Positions 52,169 to 60,641 of a stretch of DNA of 64,000 nt are shown here, piece after piece (the first letter of the stretch is position 1; each line of letters starts with the position of its first letter). The notes under the pieces were generated by a model. That model had not been told where the DNA came from, did no database searches, and saw only the letters and a list, made by a program, of their open reading frames with translations. Source of the stretch: UBA4615 sp044368415 (GTDB lineage: Bacteria > Pseudomonadota > Gammaproteobacteria > Burkholderiales > Burkholderiaceae_E); contig JBIPLJ010000007.1 of the NCBI GenBank assembly GCA_044368415.1, positions 41,767-105,766 on the forward strand, read 5' to 3'. A program made the position numbers and the translations under genes.

Positions 52169-53305
52169 ATGGCGCTAAGCGACTCGAAAACCGCGGATTA
52201 TAAGTCCCAGGGCCCTCAAGACGACGAGCCGGCGCTAGCCCGCCGACAGACCGAGGGCGGACTGGCGCCGATCATCCCGGACACCTGCAATCTCGGCATC
52301 GTGCTGCGCACGCTGGTGCCGCTCAACGCGCTCGGCCTCCTGGTTGCGATCGTCTCCACCGCCGGCCCAGTCGAGGCGGTCACCCGCTTCCTGTCGATGG
52401 CAGTGATCCTCGAGCCGGTGGTGCTCGGCTCGCTGCTGCTGCTGTGCCCGCTGCGCCGGCTGGCCAACCAGCTTCCGATCCGCTGGCAATGGGCGGTGGT
52501 GCTCGGCGTGCCGGCGCTTTTTGCGATCGGCGCGGCGCTCTTTATCCAGCGCTTAGCCGCCCCGAACCTGGGGATGGACGAGATCGCTTGGTGGGTCGGC
52601 AGCCGGGGCGTCGTCGCCGCCGCCGCCGCCTGGGCTTTCGTCGGCTACTTCCGGCTGCGCGCGCGGGCGTTCTCGCCCTCGTTCTCCGAGGCCCGGTTGC
52701 AGGCATTGCAGGCGAGGATCCGGCCGCATTTCCTCTTCAACAGCCTGAACGCGGTCCTCGGTCTGATGCGCAGCGACCCGCGTCGCGCCGAGACCACGCT
52801 CGAGAACCTCGCCGATCTGTTCCGGGTGTTCATGCGTGACGCGCGCGAGCTGGTGCCGATGGACGACGAGATCGTCACCTGCAAGGAATACCTCGCGATC
52901 GAGCAACTGCGCCTCGGCGAGCGGCTGGTGGTGGTCTGGCACCTCGACCAGATGCCGGGCGACGCGTTGTTGCCGGGGCTCTTGCTGCAACCGCTGATCG
53001 AGAATGCCGTTCATCACGGGATCGAGCCGAGCTCGGAGACCGGTACGATTGAAATCGTCGTCTCGTGTCCGGGCGAGCGCGTGAGGGTCGAGATCGTCAA
53101 TCCGCTTGCACCTACTCCTCCTGTGCGACCCGGAAACCAGATGGCACTCTCCAACGTGCGGGAGCGGCTGATGCTGCTGTACGATATGGAAGCCGAACTC
53201 AAGACCGGCGTGGACGACGGCCGGTTCCGGGTCCTTCTCGAGTTCCCCTACAGAAAAGAAAGACGACGCCGCGATGTCCGACGCTACTTCGATCCTGATC
53301 GTTGA
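52169..53305 (+). CDS. algZ: LytS/AlgZ-type sensor histidine kinase
   Basis: About 378-aa membrane kinase. Four hydrophobic segments in the first 160 residues, then the His-kinase (HisKA_7TM-less, PF06580) core: ARIRPHFLFNSLNAVLGLMR with the phospho-accepting His, LLLQPLIENAVHHGIE (N box) and NQMALSNVRERLMLLY (G box). This is the AlgZ/FimS architecture. ATG 52169 was chosen; GTG 52163 is also possible. The 3' end overlaps the regulator gene by 32 bp. In Pseudomonas AlgZ with AlgR controls fimU-pilE, twitching and alginate genes. Confidence 0.87.
   Translation: MALSDSKTADYKSQGPQDDEPALARRQTEGGLAPIIPDTCNLGIVLRTLVPLNALGLLVAIVSTAGPVEAVTRFLSMAVILEPVVLGSLLLLCPLRRLANQLPIRWQWAVVLGVPALFAIGAALFIQRLAAPNLGMDEIAWWVGSRGVVAAAAAWAFVGYFRLRARAFSPSFSEARLQALQARIRPHFLFNSLNAVLGLMRSDPRRAETTLENLADLFRVFMRDARELVPMDDEIVTCKEYLAIEQLRLGERLVVVWHLDQMPGDALLPGLLLQPLIENAVHHGIEPSSETGTIEIVVSCPGERVRVEIVNPLAPTPPVRPGNQMALSNVRERLMLLYDMEAELKTGVDDGRFRVLLEFPYRKERRRRDVRRYFDPDR
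52197..52202 (-). promoter_or_regulatory. Candidate -10 element of argH inside the kinase gene
   Basis: A perfect TATAAT on the minus strand 41 bp before the argH ATG, within the first codons of the kinase gene. No good -35 at the right distance. Its GC-rich surroundings make chance less likely but not excluded. Confidence 0.4.
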
Positions 53306-54080
53306 CGATGAGGCCCCGGCGCGCGCGCGACTGCGCGAAGTGCTGGCCGATCTCTCGCCTGAGTTTCCCCACCGTATCGTCGGCGAAGCTGCCAACGCCC
53401 CCGAGGCGCTCGCGCAGATCGAGTCGCAGCGGCCGCAGATCGTGCTGATGGACGTCCAGATGCCGGGCATGACCGGTATCGAGCTGGCGCGCCACATCTC
53501 GGCCCGGGCCGGGGAGGGCGACCAGGACGATCCCAAGCCGATGCCGCTGGTGATCTTCGTGACCGCCTTCGACGAGTTCGCGGTCGAGGCCTTCGAGGTC
53601 AACGCGCTCGATTACCTGCTCAAGCCGGTTCGCGCGCAACGGCTGCTCGGTGCGCTCAAGCGGGCGCAGACGCTGCTGCCGGCCGAGCACCTCGAAGCGA
53701 TCGACCAGCTGGTCAAGGCCACCAATACTCGGCGCCGTCACCTGTCGGTCCACGAGCGCGGTCGCGTGATCCTGGTGCCGCTCGAGCAGGTGCTGTATCT
53801 GAAGGCCGAGCTGAAGTACATCACCGTACGCACGCGCGAACGCGAGTTCCTCATCGAGGAGTCGCTGACCTCCCTCGAGGAGGAGTTCAAGGACCGCTTC
53901 GTTCGCATCCATCGCAACGCGCTGGTGGCGCGTCCGTCGATTGCCGGCTTCGAGCGCGTGACGCCGACCGGCGAGGGTGAGGCGGGCGATCCGTACTGGC
54001 AGGTGGTGCTGCGCGAAGTGCCTGAGAAGCTTCCGGTCAGCCGTCGGCAGTGGTCGATCGTCAAGGGCCTGGTGAGCTGA
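53274..54080 (+). CDS. algR: LytTR-type response regulator (AlgR-like)
   Basis: 268 aa. Receiver domain: acidic pocket Asp11-Asp12, phosphorylated Asp60 in IVLMDVQMPGMTG, switch Thr in FVTAFDEF and Lys in YLLKPV. The C-terminal LytTR DNA-binding domain shows ILVPLEQVLYLKAELKYITV, REFLIEESLTSLEEEF and FVRIHRNALVA. Kinase overlap implies coupled translation. Expected target: the fimT-pilE operon at 4.3-11.1 kb, where 17-bp spaced CCGTCCGTC boxes lie upstream. It is followed by hemC after 2 bp, the Pseudomonas order. Confidence 0.9.
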   Translation: MSDATSILIVDDEAPARARLREVLADLSPEFPHRIVGEAANAPEALAQIESQRPQIVLMDVQMPGMTGIELARHISARAGEGDQDDPKPMPLVIFVTAFDEFAVEAFEVNALDYLLKPVRAQRLLGALKRAQTLLPAEHLEAIDQLVKATNTRRRHLSVHERGRVILVPLEQVLYLKAELKYITVRTREREFLIEESLTSLEEEFKDRFVRIHRNALVARPSIAGFERVTPTGEGEAGDPYWQVVLREVPEKLPVSRRQWSIVKGLVS

Positions 54081-54082
54081 GC

Positions 54083-55054
54083 GTGTCCTCCGGTCCTGTA
54101 TCGGCGGACGCCGCCCTGCCGGCTCCCGCCCGCCTGGTCATCGCCACGCGCGAAAGCCGGCTCGCGCTGTGGCAGGCGCACCATGTCCGTGACCGGCTCC
54201 GCGAGCTGTATCCCGCGTGCAGCGTCGAGCTGCTCGGCATGACCACCGTCGGGGACCAGGTCCTCGATCGCTCGCTAAACGAGATCGGCGGCAAGGGGCT
54301 CTTCACGAAGGAGCTCGAGGTGGCGCTGGCCGACGGCCGAGCAGACCTCGCAGTCCACTCGCTGAAGGATGTGCCGATGGAACTGCCCGAGGGCTTCGAG
54401 CTCGCGGCAGTGATGCGGCGCGAGGATCCTCGCGATGCCTTCGTATCGGTCCACTTCGCGACATTCGACGCGCTGCCCCAGGGCGCGAAGGTCGGCACCT
54501 CCAGCCTGCGCCGCGCCGCGCAGTTGAGCGAGCATCGCCCCGACCTGCAGATCCTGCCGCTGCGCGGCAACCTCGACACGCGGCTGGGCAAGCTCGATCG
54601 CGGCGAGTACGACGCCATCATCCTCGCCGCGGCGGGCCTGAAGCGGCTCGGTTTGGCCGAGCGCATCCGCGAGATCCTGCCGCCGACCGCGAGCCTGCCG
54701 GCGCCAGGGCAGGGCGCGCTCGGGATCGAGGTGCTCTCCAGCCGGCCGCAGGTGCGCGCCTGGCTTGCACCCCTGGCCGATCGCCGCACCTGGCTCGAGG
54801 TCACCGCCGAACGTTCGGTGTCCCGAGCTTTGGGCGGCAGCTGCCGCATCCCGCTTGCCGCGTATGCCGTGGTCCAGCCCGATGGACGGCTCAAGCTCGA
54901 GGCGCTGCTGGCCACCGACGGTCGGGTGCGCCGCTCGGAGGTGCATACCCCGTCGCCAGTCGACGCCGCCCGCGGCCCGAGCCGTGAGGGGGAGGGTGCG
55001 GACTACGACGCCGCCGAGGCCCTCGGCGAGCGCGCGGCCATCGGGCTGCGCTGA
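54083..55054 (+). CDS. hemC: Porphobilinogen deaminase
   Basis: Condenses four porphobilinogens to hydroxymethylbilane in tetrapyrrole synthesis. 323 aa from GTG 54083. Family marks: IATRESRLALWQAHHV, HSLKDVPMELPEGFEL, SSLRRAAQLSEHRPDL and the dipyrromethane-cofactor Cys in LGGSCRIPLAAYA. The stretch before residue 15 is not conserved, so a slightly later start is possible. hemD follows after 67 bp and hemX and hemY after that. Confidence 0.96.
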   Translation: MSSGPVSADAALPAPARLVIATRESRLALWQAHHVRDRLRELYPACSVELLGMTTVGDQVLDRSLNEIGGKGLFTKELEVALADGRADLAVHSLKDVPMELPEGFELAAVMRREDPRDAFVSVHFATFDALPQGAKVGTSSLRRAAQLSEHRPDLQILPLRGNLDTRLGKLDRGEYDAIILAAAGLKRLGLAERIREILPPTASLPAPGQGALGIEVLSSRPQVRAWLAPLADRRTWLEVTAERSVSRALGGSCRIPLAAYAVVQPDGRLKLEALLATDGRVRRSEVHTPSPVDAARGPSREGEGADYDAAEALGERAAIGLR

Positions 55055-55121
55055 GCCACGGGGGTCGCCCGAGGCTGATTGCCCTTGGGCAGCCGCCGCA
55101 GCGCCCATCGCCCACCGCATC

Positions 55122-55919
55122 ATGACCCGTCCTTCGGTTGTGCTCACTCAGCCCGCACTGCGGGCGGGGGGGCTCGCCGCCTCGCTGCGAGCCCGCGGCT
55201 TCGAGCTCGCCTGCTGGCCGATGACCGCGATCGGAGAGGTAGCTGGTCTCGACTGGTCCGCGCTATCGATCACGCTCGCCGGTTGTCGCTGGGTCCTGTT
55301 GCCCAGCCCCGGGGCGATCGAGGTGGTGATGGGCGCACTCGAACAGCGCGGCTTCGCCTGGCCACGTGCAGTCGGGGTTGGCGTGATCGGCCCGGGCAGT
55401 CGCGAGGCGCTGGAGCGTTGGCGGGCTCGCCTGGCCGGGCTGGATGCCGCGCCGGTGCTCGAGCCGCGGCACGCGCCGTACGATGCCGACGCGCTGCTCG
55501 CAGAGCCCGAGCTCGCCTCGCTGTCGGGCGTGGACGTTGCGGTGTTGCGCCGCGCCGACGGTCGCGAGGCCTGGCTGCAGACGCTTCGCGCCCGCGGGGC
55601 TTGGTTGCACGCGGTCAGTGTCTACACCGCGCACGATGTGATGCCGCCGACCGATGCAAACAGCTGGATCGCGGCTCGGGCCGCCTGCGATGCGCCGCTG
55701 GTGTTCTCGGTGGCAAGTGCCGATGCAGGGGAGCGCCTGAGGCGCTTCGTCGACGGACTCGCCTGCGCCGGCTGGGCGCGGGGCCGGCCGGTGCTGACCC
55801 AGCATCCGCGGATCGCCGAGGCACTCGTCCGACAGGGCTGGCGACGGGTCGAGCGGCATCCGCCGGGCGCGGATGGTCTGGCTGCCGCGATAGAATCGGC
55901 ATGGCCTGATCCACCATGA
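55122..55919 (+). CDS. hemD: Uroporphyrinogen-III synthase
   Basis: 265 aa. Cyclises hydroxymethylbilane with ring-D inversion. The family is poorly conserved; recognisable are SVVLTQPALRAGGLAASLRA at the start, WVLLPSPGAIEVVMGAL, AVGVGVIGPGSREALE, GVDVAVLRRADGREAW and the C-terminal VLTQHPRIAEALVRQGWRRV. The frame is open upstream through hemC; ATG 55122 gives the normal N-terminus. The stop overlaps the hemX ATG by 4 bp. Confidence 0.92.
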   Translation: MTRPSVVLTQPALRAGGLAASLRARGFELACWPMTAIGEVAGLDWSALSITLAGCRWVLLPSPGAIEVVMGALEQRGFAWPRAVGVGVIGPGSREALERWRARLAGLDAAPVLEPRHAPYDADALLAEPELASLSGVDVAVLRRADGREAWLQTLRARGAWLHAVSVYTAHDVMPPTDANSWIAARAACDAPLVFSVASADAGERLRRFVDGLACAGWARGRPVLTQHPRIAEALVRQGWRRVERHPPGADGLAAAIESAWPDPP

Positions 55920-57079
55920 CCACCGACCCCTCCCCGGCGACCGCGGCGTCGCCCGCCCGCGGCGCGGACCCCGCTTCCCAGCCCGATGCGGTGAACGAAC
56001 CGACGTCGGCGGGCGGGCGTCGTGTGTCCGATCGGCCGCCCTCCGACAGCCTTATTCAGGCAGGCAGCCGCGGCCTGCCGGTGTGGGCGCTCGTCGGCGC
56101 GCTGGCGGTGCTGACGCTTGCGGGCACCTGGTTCGTCCAGGACCGCATCGGGCGCGTCGAGCGCGATCTCGCGCGTCGGCTGCAGGAGACCGAGCTGCGT
56201 GATGCGCAGCGCGAGCAGCAGATGAGGCTGCTGGCCGACACGATGCGCGACGCCCAGGGCAAGACCGCAGTACTCGAGGCAAAGCTCGCCGATTCCCTCG
56301 GCCAGCAGTTGCAGCTGAGGCAGCTCTACGACGAGATGGCACGCACGCGCGGCGACCTGATGCTGGCCGACGTCGAGAACTCGATCATGATCGCAGCCCA
56401 GCAGCTGCAGCTCGGCGGCAACGTCCAGAGCGCGCTGCTCGCACTGTCTGACGCAGAGCAGGTCCTGGCACGCTCGAACCAGCCGTCGATGCTCGGGCTG
56501 AGACGCGTGCTGACCCGCGACATCGAACGCCTGAAGTCGGTGCCGCTCGCCGACTTCGCGGCGGCGGTCAATCGGCTCGATGCGGTGATCGGCCTGATCG
56601 AGCAAATGCCGCTGCTCGCCGACCTGCAGATGTCGGGCTCGGCGACGCCGGTGGCGCGTCCCGATGTCTCCCAGCCGGGGTTGCGGGGGCTGCCGGAGCG
56701 GGTCGCGCGCACCGGGCTGCAAGGCTGGGATGCGTTCGTCGCGGAGCTGCGCACGCTGGTGCGCGTCCAGCGCGTCGACCAGCCCGAGGCCTTGCTGATG
56801 TCGCCGGACCAGCGCTTCTTCGTGCGCGAGTCGCTGCGCCTGCAACTGCTCAATGCACGGCTGAACCTGCTGGCCCGCAACGAGGCGCTATTCCGCGCCG
56901 ACCTCGCCCGGGCGACCGCGGCCATCGGCAAGTGGTTCGACGGTCAGCACCGTTCGGTCGTCGCCGCGCTGGGTGCGCTGCGCCAACTGCAGGCCACGCG
57001 CCTCGCGGTCGACCTGCCGTCGCTCGCCGAGAGCATCGCCGCGGTCCGCGCCGCGCGCGCCGCCAGCGACGCGAGGTAG
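55916..57079 (+). CDS. hemX: HemX-like membrane protein
   Basis: 387 aa with one N-terminal transmembrane segment (about residues 53-72, VWALVGALAVLTLAGTWFV) after an Ala/Pro/Ser-rich head, then a coiled-coil (RVERDLARRLQETELRDAQR) and a helical domain. It is annotated in databases as a uroporphyrinogen-III C-methyltransferase, but has no SAM-binding site; the actual role in heme synthesis is unclear. ATGA overlap with hemD; 5 bp before hemY. Position supports HemX strongly. Confidence 0.9.
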   Translation: MTTDPSPATAASPARGADPASQPDAVNEPTSAGGRRVSDRPPSDSLIQAGSRGLPVWALVGALAVLTLAGTWFVQDRIGRVERDLARRLQETELRDAQREQQMRLLADTMRDAQGKTAVLEAKLADSLGQQLQLRQLYDEMARTRGDLMLADVENSIMIAAQQLQLGGNVQSALLALSDAEQVLARSNQPSMLGLRRVLTRDIERLKSVPLADFAAAVNRLDAVIGLIEQMPLLADLQMSGSATPVARPDVSQPGLRGLPERVARTGLQGWDAFVAELRTLVRVQRVDQPEALLMSPDQRFFVRESLRLQLLNARLNLLARNEALFRADLARATAAIGKWFDGQHRSVVAALGALRQLQATRLAVDLPSLAESIAAVRAARAASDAR

Positions 57080-57084
57080 GGGCG

Positions 57085-58254
57085 ATGCGCTGGATGGTCT
57101 GGCTGCTGGTGTCCTTCGCGGTCGCAGTCGGGCTGGCGCTGTTGATGCGCTTCAACCATGGCAACGTGGCCGTGTTGTGGCCGCCGTACCGGATCGAGAT
57201 CTCGGTCAACCTGGCCCTGGCGCTGCTGCTGGCCGCGTTCGGTATGCTGCACCTGCTGCTGGTCGGCACGGCGCGCGCGCTGCGGCTGCCGCAGCGGGTG
57301 CGCGAGTACCGCGCGCGCCGCCAGCAGGAGACCGCGGTCGGCGCGTTGCGCGACAGCGTGCTCGCGTTCTTCGAAGGCCGCCATGCGCGGGTCGAGCGGC
57401 ATGCGCTGCTCGCCCAGGCGTCGTTGGCGACTGCCGCACCGGCGGCGCTGCTCGCGGCGCGCTCGGCGCAGCGCATGCAGGAGCAGTCGCGCCGCGACCG
57501 CTGGCTGCAGGAGGCGCAGGGCGACGCCGGCGCGGGCAACGCACTCCTGATGACGCAGGCCGAGCTGGCCGTCGAGGACCGGCGCACTCAGGAGGCGATC
57601 GAGATCGTCGAGCGGATGCATGCGCGCGGCGCTCGCCACATCGTCTCTCTGCGCACCGCCCTGCGCGCCTACGAGCAGGCCGAGCGCTGGGACGACGTGC
57701 TACGCACGCTGCGGTTGGTCGAGAAGCGCGACGCGCTGCACCCGGCCGCGGTGCGCCGGCTGCGCGACAAGGCCTATGGCGAGCTGGTGGCAGGCAAGGC
57801 CGGCGACACAGCGGCGCTGCGCGAGCTCTGGCGCTCGCTGCGGGCGGACGAGCGCGCCCAGCCCGAACTGGCCTCGCTGACCGCCGCGGCGCTTGCCGAC
57901 GCGGGTGCAGACGACGATGCACGCCGCATCGTCGAGAAGGCTCTCGACTCGGGCTTCTCGGACGCGCTGCCCGCGATCTATGCACGCGTCGGCGGGCTCG
58001 CCCTGCGCGACCGCCTGGAGCGCCTCGAGGGCTGGCGCTCGCGCTACGGCGATGAGCCGGCGCTGCTGCTCGCGCTCGGGCGGCTGTGCGCCGCGGAGAA
58101 GCTGTGGGGCAAGGCGGAGGACTACCTGAAGCTCGCGACGCGCGGGCAGCCGACGGTCGCCGGGTTGAGCGCGCTGGGCGAGCTGTATGAGACGCTCGGG
58201 CGTGGGGAGGAGGCGGGAAGGGTGTTTCGGGAGGCGGTTAGGTTGGCGGTTTGA
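57085..58254 (+). CDS. hemY: HemY (TPR membrane protein of the hem operon)
   Basis: 389 aa. Two N-terminal transmembrane segments (residues about 2-20 and 40-62) enclosing HGNVAVLWPPYRIEISVNLA, then tetratricopeptide-like helices to the end (ALLLALGRLCAAEKLWGKAE, LSALGELYETLGRGEEAGRVF). Proteobacterial HemY is this TPR protein, not the Bacillus oxidase of the same name; its role in heme synthesis is unproven. The frame opens upstream; ATG 57085 gives the usual MRWMVWLLVSF start. The gene ends 5 bp before the tandem repeat element. Confidence 0.9.
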   Translation: MRWMVWLLVSFAVAVGLALLMRFNHGNVAVLWPPYRIEISVNLALALLLAAFGMLHLLLVGTARALRLPQRVREYRARRQQETAVGALRDSVLAFFEGRHARVERHALLAQASLATAAPAALLAARSAQRMQEQSRRDRWLQEAQGDAGAGNALLMTQAELAVEDRRTQEAIEIVERMHARGARHIVSLRTALRAYEQAERWDDVLRTLRLVEKRDALHPAAVRRLRDKAYGELVAGKAGDTAALRELWRSLRADERAQPELASLTAAALADAGADDDARRIVEKALDSGFSDALPAIYARVGGLALRDRLERLEGWRSRYGDEPALLLALGRLCAAEKLWGKAEDYLKLATRGQPTVAGLSALGELYETLGRGEEAGRVFREAVRLAV

Positions 58255-58259
58255 AGTCA

Positions 58260-58460
58260 GCCGCCTCTCTGCGGATTCCCGTTCGGGACGTACCAGTGCG
58301 CCGCAAGCATGCGGCGCCCGCTGATCCGGCGGCGGGCATGCCCGCCGAAACCCCGGATCGGCCGCCTCTCGGCGGATTCCCGTTCGGGACGTACCAGTGC
58401 GCCGCAAGCATGCGGCGCCCGCTGATCCGGCGGCGGGCATGCCCGCCGAAACCCCGGATC
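58260..58460. repeat. 101-bp tandem element with nested palindromes between convergent genes
   Basis: Two copies of a 100-bp unit (58260-58359 and 58361-58460), differing at essentially one base, with one base between them. Each holds several inverted repeats: GGCGCCGCATGC-type (GTGCGCCGCAAGCATGCGGCGCC), the 16-bp palindrome GGCGGGCATGCCCGCC and outer arms GATCCGG / CCGGATC. The right end overlaps the aldehyde dehydrogenase stop codon (58459-58461), the left starts 5 bp after hemY. Probably a dispersed structured repeat serving as a bidirectional terminator or mRNA 3'-end protector. Whether it recurs in the genome cannot be seen here. Confidence 0.85.
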
Positions 58461-59895
58461 AGCCGTGCCGGATCGCGACAGTTTTGAGGGTGGTGAAGGC
58501 GTACAGCGCCTCGAAGCCCTTCTCGCGCCCATGGCCGCTGGCCTTCACGCCGCCGAAGGGCAGCTCGACACCGCCGCCCGCGCCATAGTTGTTGATGAAC
58601 ACCTGCCCGCAGTGCAGCTTGCGCGCGAGCCGCATCTGGCGGGCACCGTCGCGGGTCCAGACGCCGGCGACCAGGCCGTACCGCGTGCCGTTGGCCGAGG
58701 CCAGCGCTTCCTCCTCGTCGTCGAAGGGCTGCAGCGCCAGCACCGGGCCGAACACCTCCTCCTGCCACAGGCGGTGAGCGCTCGGCACGTCGCGCAGCAG
58801 CACCGGCGCCTGGTAGAAGCCGTCGCCCGGCGCTGCGTCGACGATCTCGCCCTGGGCCATCATCTCGATGCCGCCGGCCTGCGCGTCCGACAGGAAGTCC
58901 CAGACCCGCTGTTGCTGCTTGCGGTTCACCAGCGGCCCGAGGTCGAGGTCCATCGCCGCCGGGCCGGCGCGCAGCGCGGCGAAGCGTGCCGCCAGACGCT
59001 CGAGCATCGGCTCGTACAGCGGGCGCTCGACCAGCACGCGGCTGCCCGCCGAGCAGGTCTGCCCGCAGTTCTGCACGATCGCGTTGACCAGCACCGGCAG
59101 CGCGGCGTCGATGTCGGCATCCGCGAACACCAGCTGCGGCGACTTGCCGCCGAGCTCGAGCGTGACCGGGCAGTGGTGTCCGGCAGCCGCGATCGCGACG
59201 CGCTTGCCGGTCTCGGTCGAGCCGGTGAACGAGATGTGGTCGACGCCAGGATGCTCGGCGAGCGCCTGCCCGGCCTCTGACCCGAGGCCGGTGACGATGT
59301 TCAGCGCACCGGCCGGGAACCCGACTGCGGCCGCGAGCGAGGCGACCCGCAGCAACGACAGGCAAGCATCCTCGGCGGGCTTGACTACGCAGGTGTTGCC
59401 CGCCGCGAGCGAGGCGCCGACCGAGCGGCCGAAGATCTGCATCGGGTAGTTCCACGGCACGATGTGCCCGGTCACGCCGTGCGGCTCGCGGATCGTCAGG
59501 ACGGTGTAGCCGTCCTGGTAGGGGATCGTGGTGCCGTGCAGCTTGTCGGCTGCGCCGGCGTAGAACTCGAAGTAGCGCGCCAGCGCGACGACATCGGTCC
59601 GGGCCTGCTTGAGCGGCTTGCCGGTGTCCTGCGACTCGAGCTGCGCGAGCTCGTCGACATGCGCCTCGACCGCGTCCGCCCAGCGGCGCAGCAGCCGCCC
59701 CCGGTCGACCGCCGACAGCCGTCCCCAGCCGACGGCGTACGCAGCGCGCGCCGATGCGACCGCGCGATCGACGTCGGCTGCGTCGCCGCGGGCGATTTGC
59801 GCAAACACCGCGCCGCTCGACGGGTCGATCACCGCGAGCGACTCGCCGCAGCGGGCGGGCACCGACTCGTTGCCGATGAAATGAACGAAACGCAT
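58459..59895 (-). CDS. NAD(P)-dependent aldehyde dehydrogenase
   Basis: 478 aa. Oxidises an aldehyde to an acid. The catalytic Cys is in NCGQTCSAGSRVLVERP and the general-base Glu in VTLELGGKSPQLVFAD; IVPWNYPMQIFGRSVGASLA and FTGSTETGKRV form the NAD site. The C-terminal LPFGGVKASGHGREKG is usual. It resembles betaine/gamma-aminobutyraldehyde dehydrogenases in overall motifs, but substrate is not decided. The start was set at ATG 59895 (MRFVHFIG); 59910 is the alternative. No partner genes adjacent; it is convergent with hemY. Confidence 0.93.
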   Translation of the reverse strand: MRFVHFIGNESVPARCGESLAVIDPSSGAVFAQIARGDAADVDRAVASARAAYAVGWGRLSAVDRGRLLRRWADAVEAHVDELAQLESQDTGKPLKQARTDVVALARYFEFYAGAADKLHGTTIPYQDGYTVLTIREPHGVTGHIVPWNYPMQIFGRSVGASLAAGNTCVVKPAEDACLSLLRVASLAAAVGFPAGALNIVTGLGSEAGQALAEHPGVDHISFTGSTETGKRVAIAAAGHHCPVTLELGGKSPQLVFADADIDAALPVLVNAIVQNCGQTCSAGSRVLVERPLYEPMLERLAARFAALRAGPAAMDLDLGPLVNRKQQQRVWDFLSDAQAGGIEMMAQGEIVDAAPGDGFYQAPVLLRDVPSAHRLWQEEVFGPVLALQPFDDEEEALASANGTRYGLVAGVWTRDGARQMRLARKLHCGQVFINNYGAGGGVELPFGGVKASGHGREKGFEALYAFTTLKTVAIRHG

Positions 59896-60022
59896 GGGTT
59901 CGAGCAGCATGCTGGGGCTCCGGTACGCGCGGCCGGGCAGGGCGGCGATCGAAAGAAGGGATGGCCCAGATTATCCGCGAACGTTCACCGACGGCCGGGT
60001 CTGCCGCAGTGCAGCCCCCCAT

Positions 60023-60028
60023 TACAAT
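60023..60028 (+). promoter_or_regulatory. Candidate -10 element of ppa
   Basis: TACAAT (5/6 match to TATAAT) 45 bp before the ppa ATG, in a locally AT-rich patch. No clear -35. Confidence 0.35.
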
Positions 60029-60073
60029 GTCGGAAATCCATCCCAAGCCATCGAACCTTCCGAGACCCCCGCC

Positions 60074-60610
60074 ATGAACCTCGATCGCGTCGGCTCCGGC
60101 CGCGACATCCCGAACGACTTCAACGTGATCATCGAGATCCCCATGAACGCGGATCCGATCAAGTACGAGGTCGACAAGGAGACGGGGGCGCTGTTCGTCG
60201 ACCGTTTCATGATGACGGCGATGCATTACCCGTGTAACTACGGCTACATCCCGCACACCATCGCCGACGACGGCGATCCGGTCGACGTGCTGGTGATCAC
60301 GCCGTATCCGATCGCGGTCGGCGCCGTGATTCGCTGCCGCGCCCTCGGGGTGCTCAAGATGACGGACGAGGCCGGTGGCGACTCCAAGCTGCTCGCGGTG
60401 CCGATCGACAAGGTCCTGCCGATCTACTCGCACTGGAAGAAGCACGACGACCTGAACCCGATCCGGCTGCAGCAGATCCAGCACTTCTTCGAGCACTACA
60501 AGGACCTCGAGCCCGGCAAGTGGGTGAAGGTCATCGGTTGGGGCGGCCCGGAGGATGCTGCGGCCGAGATCGTCGACGGCTTGGCGCGCTACAAGGGCAG
60601 CTCGGAGTAG
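60074..60610 (+). CDS. ppa: Inorganic pyrophosphatase (family I)
   Basis: 178 aa, soluble hexameric type. Hydrolyses pyrophosphate and pulls biosynthetic reactions forward. Metal/substrate motifs: IEIPMNADPIKYEVDKETG, DRFMMTAMHYPCNYGYIPHT and the signature DDGDPVDVLVI with three Asp. The Lys at KYE and Tyr at NYGYIP are in place. The frame extends upstream without conservation; ATG 60074 gives the standard N-terminus. Confidence 0.97.
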   Translation: MNLDRVGSGRDIPNDFNVIIEIPMNADPIKYEVDKETGALFVDRFMMTAMHYPCNYGYIPHTIADDGDPVDVLVITPYPIAVGAVIRCRALGVLKMTDEAGGDSKLLAVPIDKVLPIYSHWKKHDDLNPIRLQQIQHFFEHYKDLEPGKWVKVIGWGGPEDAAAEIVDGLARYKGSSE

Positions 60611-60641
60611 TCAAACCTTCGCGCGCGCGGCGCCCCGCTGT

